10,042 nt of DNA from Candidatus Gastranaerophilales bacterium (GTDB taxonomy: Bacteria > Cyanobacteriota > Vampirovibrionia > Gastranaerophilales > Gastranaerophilaceae), in the NCBI GenBank assembly GCA_021201175.1, contig JAJQFK010000265.1, forward strand, positions 1 to 10,042. The letters are read 5' to 3'. This document shows positions 6,165-10,042 of the stretch, piece by piece; within the stretch, counting starts at the first letter, position 1; the number at the start of each line of letters is the position of its first letter. The notes under the pieces are model-generated. The model saw nothing but the letters and a program-made list of their open reading frames with translations, ran no database searches and was not told the DNA's origin. The translations under genes were made by a program, and so were the position numbers.

Positions 6165-7466
6165 TTAATCGTTTTTATAACTTATTTTTGCATTTTCAAT
6201 TAGTAATTTTGTTACTTTTTCCATAATAACCTGCTGGTTAAAAGAATACAGGAGATTATTATTTTTTTGAATTTCAGCAACAATATTATCAACGGTTGTA
6301 CGATATATTTGCGCCATTGCTGCGATTTTTTCCTGAATATCTTGCTGTGTAACGGATAAATTTTCATTTTGAGCAATCTTACCGACTATTAAAGAAGTCT
6401 TAATGCGTTTTACTGCTTCTTCTTTCATTTGCTCATAAACTTTCTGATGACCTTCTTTTGCAAGCATTTCATCAAAATTTCCGCCTTGCATATTAACTCT
6501 TTGTTTAAATTCTCCCATTAAAGATTGAATTTCACGGTTTATCATTGTTTCTTGAATATTAATATCTATTTTCTCAAGCAGCGTTTCATATATTTTATTT
6601 GCGGCTCTTTTTTGGTTTTCTGCCTTTGCTGCTTCATCTTCGTATTTTTGAATATCTTCTTTTAATGCTTCAAGAGTTTCAAATTTAGGGTTAACTTTTT
6701 TTGCAAACTCATCATTTAATTCAGGAAGAATTTTTTCCTTAATTGCATTTAATTTTATGTTAAATTCCGCATCTTTACCTTTTAACTTTTCATCGTGATA
6801 TTCGTCAGGGAATTTAACATTAATTTTGAATTCTTCACCTGTGGAATGGTCAACAAGCTGTTCTGCGAACCCCGGAATAAAATTGGAATGTCCTAAATCA
6901 AGCATATAACTTTTAGCGCTTCCGCCTTTAATTTCTTCTCCGTCAACGTATCCGTCAAAATCTATATTTACAATATCAGTATTTTGTGATTTTCTGTCCG
7001 TAATATCATTTAATACAGAATATTTTTCAGCTAATATTTGAAGTTCTTTATTTATAATATCATCGGAATTTTTAAATTCTTCAACTTCTATTTCCAAGCC
7101 TTTATATTCGCATAAATTTACTTCCGGTTTAAGTTCAAATTTAGCAACTACTTTTAGAGAATTATCTTCTGCAAATTCATACGATTCTACATTTGGAGTA
7201 GTAAGCAGGTCAAAATTATTTTCCGTAATAGTTGATTCAAAGATTGTAGGAAGAAGGCTGTCAAGGACTTCTCTTTGAAGTGCCGCAATACCGACATATT
7301 TTTCCAGAATGTTTTTAGGCGCTTTACCCTGTCTGAATCCGGGCACATTTACTCTTTGTGCGAGTCTTTTACATGCTTTGTCATACTCCCATGAGGAAAC
7401 AGACGGTTCTATTTCTATGTTTAGTTTTACTTCGTTGTTATCTAGTTTTTCTATTGTTACTGTCAT
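6165..7466 (-). CDS. tig: Trigger factor, ribosome-associated chaperone
   Basis: Trigger factor docks at the ribosome exit tunnel and shields nascent chains; it also has peptidyl-prolyl isomerase activity. The 433 aa fit the family. The N-terminal ribosome-binding domain carries the signature GFRQGKAP (43-50). The FKBP-like domain spans about 162-245 and includes DFDGYVDGE and the FIPGFAEQL segment typical of trigger-factor FKBP domains. The rest (about 250-433) is the helical chaperone body, rich in Glu, Lys and Gln. AAGG 9 nt ahead of the ATG is the likely ribosome binding site. It is the first gene of the operon with clpP and clpX, pairing folding and degradation. Confidence 0.97.
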   Translation of the reverse strand: MTVTIEKLDNNEVKLNIEIEPSVSSWEYDKACKRLAQRVNVPGFRQGKAPKNILEKYVGIAALQREVLDSLLPTIFESTITENNFDLLTTPNVESYEFAEDNSLKVVAKFELKPEVNLCEYKGLEIEVEEFKNSDDIINKELQILAEKYSVLNDITDRKSQNTDIVNIDFDGYVDGEEIKGGSAKSYMLDLGHSNFIPGFAEQLVDHSTGEEFKINVKFPDEYHDEKLKGKDAEFNIKLNAIKEKILPELNDEFAKKVNPKFETLEALKEDIQKYEDEAAKAENQKRAANKIYETLLEKIDINIQETMINREIQSLMGEFKQRVNMQGGNFDEMLAKEGHQKVYEQMKEEAVKRIKTSLIVGKIAQNENLSVTQQDIQEKIAAMAQIYRTTVDNIVAEIQKNNNLLYSFNQQVIMEKVTKLLIENAKISYKND

Positions 7467-7535
7467 CTTTATTTACCTTTATCTTTTACTGATTATACAC
7501 ATGCCCGTCGGAAAAATTATCCCGATACAGTTTAG

Positions 7536-7562
7536 ATTATAACATAAATATATTTCTTTCAA
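7536..7562 (-). promoter_or_regulatory. Promoter of the tig-clpP-clpX operon
   Basis: On the minus strand a perfect TATAAT (7541-7536) is preceded by TGT, making an extended -10. A TTGAAA at 7562-7557 lies 15 nt upstream, a short spacing that the extended -10 could tolerate. A second TATAAT (7497-7492), closer to tig, lacks a -35. The leader would be about 60 nt. Confidence 0.6.
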
Positions 7563-7598
7563 ATAAAATAGACAATTTAGTGGAATTTATATAAATTA

Positions 7599-7607
7599 TG
7601 GTATAAT
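7599..7607 (+). promoter_or_regulatory. Extended -10 promoter for the POTRA protein gene
   Basis: TGGTATAAT is a perfect extended -10 element 25 nt before the ATG at 7633. No good -35 is seen 17 nt upstream. GGAG at 7619-7622, 10 nt before the start, is the ribosome binding site. It is divergent from the tig promoter. Confidence 0.6.
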
Positions 7608-7632
7608 AAAAAAGAAACGGAGAACCGGATTT

Positions 7633-8097
7633 ATGAAAAAATTATTAGCAATCACTTTTATGTTATTAGCAATTTCTGATACAGCTTTGGCATCTCAATT
7701 CGGGGGTATGGACGCGGGTTCCATTAACAGCCAGTACATGAATGATTTAAGAGCCCATGAAGCCGCCACAAGAGCAAAAAATAAAAGTGCAATTATTTCT
7801 ACTTCAACAAAAGATATTGAACCTCAAAATCTTGAAACATCTGATTTAAAATCTGTTATTTTTATTAACAACAGTTCAATTCCTTCTTCTGAACTTTTAA
7901 ATGTTATTCAAGATAAAATTAATCAGCCTATGACAAGTGAAAATATTGCGGCAATAAGAAAAGATATTATGAAATATTATCAGGAACACGGATTTTTTAG
8001 TGCCGTGGCTATGGTTAATTCACAAAATGATAAAACCGGTGAAATTATTATTGAAGTAAAAGAAGGCGGAAAAAATTCAATAATTATTCAAGAATAG
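7633..8097 (+). CDS. Exported protein with a single POTRA-like domain and no barrel
   Basis: Residues 1-20 are a Sec signal peptide (MKK, hydrophobic core, TALA cleavage site before SQFG). After a linker (about 21-70), residues 72-146 resemble the POTRA_2 domain of the FhaC/ShlB class of Omp85-family transporters: a first strand SVIFINN, IPSSELLNVI helix, a NQPMTSENI segment, a helix ending in KYYQEHGFF, and final strands closing with GEIIIEVKEG. In full-length relatives a second POTRA and a 16-strand barrel follow. Here the protein stops at 154 aa and a terminator lies right behind, so no barrel is encoded. It is likely a periplasmic protein, perhaps binding peptides or a partner transporter encoded elsewhere. 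The alternative is a truncated remnant, but signal peptide, promoter and terminator are intact. Confidence 0.82.
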   Translation: MKKLLAITFMLLAISDTALASQFGGMDAGSINSQYMNDLRAHEAATRAKNKSAIISTSTKDIEPQNLETSDLKSVIFINNSSIPSSELLNVIQDKINQPMTSENIAAIRKDIMKYYQEHGFFSAVAMVNSQNDKTGEIIIEVKEGGKNSIIIQE

Positions 8098-8123
8098 TTT
8101 TAAATTTAAAATCATATAAAAAT

Positions 8124-8156
8124 AACCGCTTGTTATAAACAAACCGGCGGTTTTTT
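8124..8156 (+). terminator. Intrinsic terminator after the POTRA protein gene
   Basis: AACCGC (8124-8129) pairs with GCGGTT (8147-8152), with an inner TTGTT/AACAA helix, and the stem runs into six T (8151-8156). It lies 26 nt after the stop. A-rich sequence ahead of the stem may allow weak function on the other strand. Confidence 0.8.
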
Positions 8157-8169
8157 ATATCTCAAAAAA

Positions 8170-8209
8170 CCGTAAACTGGAAGTGAATATTGTGTGTCTT
8201 GGTTTACGG
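8170..8209 (+). promoter_or_regulatory. 8-bp inverted repeat overlapping the Shine-Dalgarno of the next gene
   Basis: CCGTAAAC (8170-8177) and GTTTACGG (8202-8209) are perfect inverted repeats 24 nt apart. The right arm overlaps the likely Shine-Dalgarno GGGAAG (8208-8213) of the gene starting at 8220. In RNA the stem could partly hide the ribosome binding site; in DNA it could be an operator. Confidence 0.5.
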
Positions 8210-8219
8210 GAAGTATGTT

Positions 8220-8702
8220 ATGGGCGGATTGCCAAAAAAAATATTTTTATGTACATTATTAATCATTTTTATCAACGGAAGTTCTTTTGCTCTGGAAATT
8301 GAAAATACAGCCGATAATCCCAGACTTGTTAATATTACAAAAGAACAAAAAAGATATTTAAAAACAATGGAAAAAAGGTTATATAACAATTCTTTTGAGT
8401 TTGAAAATAATATAGACAGGATTGAAAGACTTGAATTAGACCTTATGAACGGTATACAAAAGGGAAGCGCAACGCAAAGAATTAAAAATTTAAGAATTGC
8501 AAGCACCCGTGCTGCAATAAGGGGAACAGCAATGACCCCTATGATGAACGATACTTTTAATTCGAGATATATTAATCCGGGAGGCGAAAACATATATCAG
8601 GAGGATGTAGGTATTATTGACGGTTTAATCAGAGTCTGGTGGCCTGACTTCTACAAACAACTAAACGAATACAGAAAGTACAAAGAAGCTAATTTTTATT
8701 AG
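8220..8702 (+). CDS. Exported helical protein of unknown function
   Basis: I choose the ATG at 8220 (160 aa). The in-frame TTG at 8190 has no ribosome binding site, while the ATG has GGGAAG 6 nt upstream and starts directly with a signal peptide: two Lys, a hydrophobic core, and an SSFA site at about residue 24. The mature protein is charged and helical. Residues 40-95 carry a pattern like E-K-R-L-Y ... D-R-I-E-R-L-E ... R-I-K-N-L; from memory it resembles the 'E..LFG..Y....R..RLE..LFG' motif found in exported cyanobacterial-lineage proteins of unknown role. The tail is aromatic (VWWPDFY, YRKYKEANFY). Its TAG overlaps the convergent winged-helix gene by 4 bases. No separate promoter is evident after the terminator at 8156, so transcription may start inside the inverted-repeat region. 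Confidence 0.75.
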   Translation: MGGLPKKIFLCTLLIIFINGSSFALEIENTADNPRLVNITKEQKRYLKTMEKRLYNNSFEFENNIDRIERLELDLMNGIQKGSATQRIKNLRIASTRAAIRGTAMTPMMNDTFNSRYINPGGENIYQEDVGIIDGLIRVWWPDFYKQLNEYRKYKEANFY

Positions 8703-9013
8703 TTATATGAAAAGTACCTGTCAAAATCCACATCGTCAAAATTGCAAAGAAGCCGGTAGACATCATCATCTTCATCCATTTTTTGGAATTTGAACTCATC
8801 AAACTTCCATAATTTTGGATTTATTCCGTACACTCTGATAATTTCTTTATCAAAAAGTATTTTTAGTTTTTTCTTTACTGTTTCAATAGGCATATTAAGA
8901 GATTTAGCAAGTTCAACAGCAGAAATTCCGCCTTCTCTCGAACACTTTTCGGGAGTAAGAAACATCAATTCCAATCCTACTTTTTTTAGTTCTGTATCTT
9001 CGTGTATTTCCAT
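8699..9013 (-). CDS. Small winged-helix DNA-binding protein
   Basis: The 104-aa protein has an N-terminal helix (8-19) and a helix-turn-helix at about 29-55: ISAVELAKSLNMP, then IETVKKKLKILFDKEII, followed by a short wing RVYGINPKLWKF. This is the layout of winged-helix regulators in which 'S..ELA..L......V...L..L...G' defines recognition. The acidic C-terminus (DEDDDVY, DDVDFDRYF) has no known domain. No ligand-binding domain or sensor is seen, so the signal is unknown. A weak AGGT lies 6-7 nt before the ATG. The gene is divergent from the 180-aa gene at 9140 across a 126-nt gap and convergent with the 8220 gene. Either neighbour could be a target, but this is inferred only from position. 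Confidence 0.75.
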   Translation of the reverse strand: MEIHEDTELKKVGLELMFLTPEKCSREGGISAVELAKSLNMPIETVKKKLKILFDKEIIRVYGINPKLWKFDEFKFQKMDEDDDVYRLLCNFDDVDFDRYFSYN

Positions 9014-9089
9014 TTTTTACCTGCTGTTACATGTTTATTTTCGGCATTTTTTTTAAATACTTTAATTCTTTAAATCATATATTTATACG

Positions 9090-9119
9090 GTAACAAAAAC
9101 ATACTATTAAGGCTATAAT
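9090..9119 (+). promoter_or_regulatory. Promoter of the 180-aa protein gene
   Basis: A perfect TATAAT (9114-9119) lies 20 nt before the ATG at 9140. GTAACA (9090-9095), 18 nt upstream, matches four of six -35 bases. GGG at 9128-9130, 9 nt from the start, is the ribosome binding site. It occupies the divergent gap shared with the winged-helix gene. Confidence 0.5.
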
Positions 9120-9139
9120 CTATTGTAGGGAAATTGTAA

Positions 9140-9682
9140 ATGGAAATATCGGGAAGTTCATATAATCAGCCGGTTAGTTTTTATACTAAAAATACCGGTA
9201 ATAATATAAATACCGCAATTGATACAGAAAAGTATTCTTTTACTTCTAATGTTTTCGCTTCAGATATTTCTCATAAAGAAAAAATAAAATCGGAAAATAT
9301 CATTTCCAAAAAGAGAAGAAAAAATAAACGGCTTAATACTATTGATACAGATTATCTTCCGGACGAAATTACCGAAGATAATATTGATGAAAATAATTTT
9401 TTTATAGAGAAAAATCATCAGGCATTAAACGGTATGAAAAAAGTTGTAAAAACTATTGTAGAATCAACTCCTTTAATAAACTATTTCTTCCTAAAGAAAA
9501 AACAGCGTAAAATTGCAAATACTGTTAAAACCTTAAATGATATAAGCCAAAATGTCGATGAATTGATGAATAGCACTGCACCTTACGGCGAAGAATCAGA
9601 ATTATATCAAGATATAGCAAAGAATCTGACAAATGCGGCAATGGTGATAGGTAAGTCAAATAAAGAAATTAATATACAATAA
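9140..9682 (+). CDS. Unknown 180-aa protein with basic patch and helical C-terminus
   Basis: Not recognised. No signal peptide or membrane segment is seen. Residues 1-45 are Ser/Thr/Asn/Tyr-rich and probably disordered. A strongly basic patch, KKRRKNKR, occupies 57-64, followed by an acidic stretch (DEITEDNIDENN, about 75-86). Residues 95-175 look helical: KKVVKTIV, a PLINYFFLKKKQRK segment, then amphipathic helices with regular Leu/Ile/Val. A polar disordered N-terminus with a helical C-terminus is common in secreted or scaffold-type proteins, but nothing here proves either. TATAAT and GGG support the ATG. It is followed by a non-coding stretch with hairpins and then the prepilin-like gene; it may be its own transcription unit. 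Confidence 0.72.
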   Translation: MEISGSSYNQPVSFYTKNTGNNINTAIDTEKYSFTSNVFASDISHKEKIKSENIISKKRRKNKRLNTIDTDYLPDEITEDNIDENNFFIEKNHQALNGMKKVVKTIVESTPLINYFFLKKKQRKIANTVKTLNDISQNVDELMNSTAPYGEESELYQDIAKNLTNAAMVIGKSNKEINIQ

Positions 9683-9769
9683 AAAAATTCAAAAGAGTAT
9701 GCGAACACTCGCAAAGACACTTTCTGGCTGTATGTAGACTGAATCAAACGACAAATTAATATCTAATTT

Positions 9770-9794
9770 ATTGTTGGGGTAGATGCCCAACAAT
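9770..9794. repeat. 9-bp inverted repeat in the gap before the prepilin-like gene
   Basis: ATTGTTGGG (9770-9778) and CCCAACAAT (9786-9794) are perfect inverted repeats around a 7-nt loop. No U-tract follows, so it is not a classical terminator. It may be an mRNA 3' hairpin, an operator or a dispersed intergenic element. The rest of 9683-9911 shows no gene. Confidence 0.6.
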
Positions 9795-9815
9795 TACTAG
9801 TATTATAGAAGGCAA

Positions 9816-9835
9816 AAAAATGCCGCGGGCTTTTT
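9816..9835. terminator. Weak terminator-like hairpin
   Basis: A-run, GCC, GCG loop, GGC and T-run (9831-9835) can fold into a short stem extended by A-T pairs with one T-T mismatch. The layout works on both strands. The GC part is only 3 bp. It would insulate the prepilin-like gene from upstream transcription. Confidence 0.4.
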
Positions 9836-9850
9836 CACCTTTTTTCTGTA

Positions 9851-9879
9851 TTTAAATATTTGAATAAATTTGTTATAAT
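9851..9879 (+). promoter_or_regulatory. Promoter of the prepilin-like gene
   Basis: A perfect extended -10, TGTTATAAT (9871-9879), lies 32 nt before the ATG at 9912. TTTAAA (9851-9856) is a weak -35 at 17-nt spacing. AGGAG at 9898-9902 is the ribosome binding site. Confidence 0.65.
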
Positions 9880-9911
9880 GAAAGTATACTGGTAAATAGG
9901 AGAATATTATT

Positions 9912-10042
9912 ATGAACATCATCAAACACACACGGGGGGGGGGGATTTTCAAGTGATGTAATAAAAACGAGAAAAAATAAACTTGCTTTTAAATTGGCTG
10001 AAGTTCTAATTACCATTGTTATAGTTGTAATTTTTGGTTCGA
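9912..10042 (+). CDS. Type IV prepilin-like protein, 5' part, out of frame at a poly-G tract
   Basis: The ATG has AGGAG 9 nt upstream and an extended -10 promoter. As written the frame runs MNIIKHTRGGGIFK and stops at TGA 9954. Downstream, another frame encodes a clear prepilin N-terminus, KLAFKLAEVLITIVIVVIFG, running off the window. It has a basic leader (KTRKNK), an A/F processing site, Glu at +5 and a hydrophobic helix, as cut by prepilin peptidase (PilD) in type IV pili or type II secretion pseudopilins. The two frames meet at an 11-G run (9934-9944). With 10 or 13 G they join into one ORF with a 25-residue leader. No ATG, GTG or TTG lies in the pilin frame between the tract and the cleavage site, so expression needs the right G number. 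This is a phase-variable OFF state or a homopolymer sequencing error; the rest of the gene is unseen. Confidence 0.75.
9934..9944 (+). repeat. Poly-G tract (11 G) inside the prepilin leader
   Basis: Eleven consecutive G beginning eight codons into the reading frame. Tract length sets the frame: 10 or 13 G joins start and prepilin body, 11 stops at TGA 9954, and 12 stops at a nearby TAA (9958 in current numbering). Such a run is very unlikely by chance in AT-rich DNA. Confidence 0.9.

Noticed and set aside
8190..8219. TTG start giving a 170-aa version of the exported protein
   Set aside because: No Shine-Dalgarno precedes it and it puts ten polar residues ahead of a normal signal peptide; ATG 8220 fits better.
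8204..8593. Minus-strand 129-codon hydrophobic frame
   Set aside because: It is the reverse complement of the exported-protein gene, has no supporting signals and overlaps it almost fully.
1..10042. CRISPR array, insertion sequence, tRNA or rRNA gene
   Set aside because: No regular direct repeats with spacers, no transposase or terminal inverted repeats, and no cloverleaf or rRNA-like sequence were seen.

Overview
The window is AT-rich and gene-dense. It looks like chromosomal sequence from a Gram-negative-type bacterium, most likely a non-photosynthetic Cyanobacteriota lineage (Melainabacteria/Vampirovibrionia, perhaps Gastranaerophilales). The clues are low GC, Sec signal peptides, a POTRA-domain periplasmic protein and a prepilin N-terminus ending in LAEVLIT. 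This placement is inferred from protein style; there is no rRNA in the window.

Layout. (1) 44-667 (+): an exported, cysteine-containing protein of unknown function, convergent with the next block. (2) 2874-720 (-): a tight three-gene operon. It holds a zinc-ribbon/Arg-Asn-Gly-rich protein with a duplicated C-terminal module, then rimM, then trmD, which starts at TTG and overlaps rimM by 4 nt. rpsP, the usual partner of rimM-trmD, is absent. (3) 2875-3198: an intergenic region with a promoter for each side and a 9-G tract next to the promoter of the following gene. (4) 3199-4068 (+): an acidic cytoplasmic-type protein of unknown function with an internal repeat. A coding-like stretch and a hairpin follow its stop, then a strong bidirectional terminator. 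(5) 7466-4190 (-): tig-clpP-clpX, the conserved chaperone/protease operon. (6) 7633-8702 (+): an exported protein with one POTRA domain and no barrel, then a second exported helical protein whose Shine-Dalgarno is overlapped by an inverted repeat. (7) 9013-8699 (-): a small winged-helix protein, divergent from an unknown 180-aa protein at 9140-9682 (+). (8) 9683-10042: hairpins, a promoter, and a prepilin-like gene cut by the window end.

The most striking feature is the pair of long G homopolymers (9 and 11 G) in an AT-rich background, both at the 5' end of a plus-strand gene. The second lies inside the leader of the prepilin gene. As written (11 G) the start-codon frame hits TGA after 14 codons, while loss of one G restores one continuous prepilin frame. 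This is the architecture of a phase-variable contingency locus. The first tract lies in the promoter region of the acidic protein gene, where length changes could alter transcription. The second most interesting element is the zinc-ribbon/RNG-rich protein heading the rimM-trmD operon, which suggests an undescribed ribosome- or RNA-linked factor.
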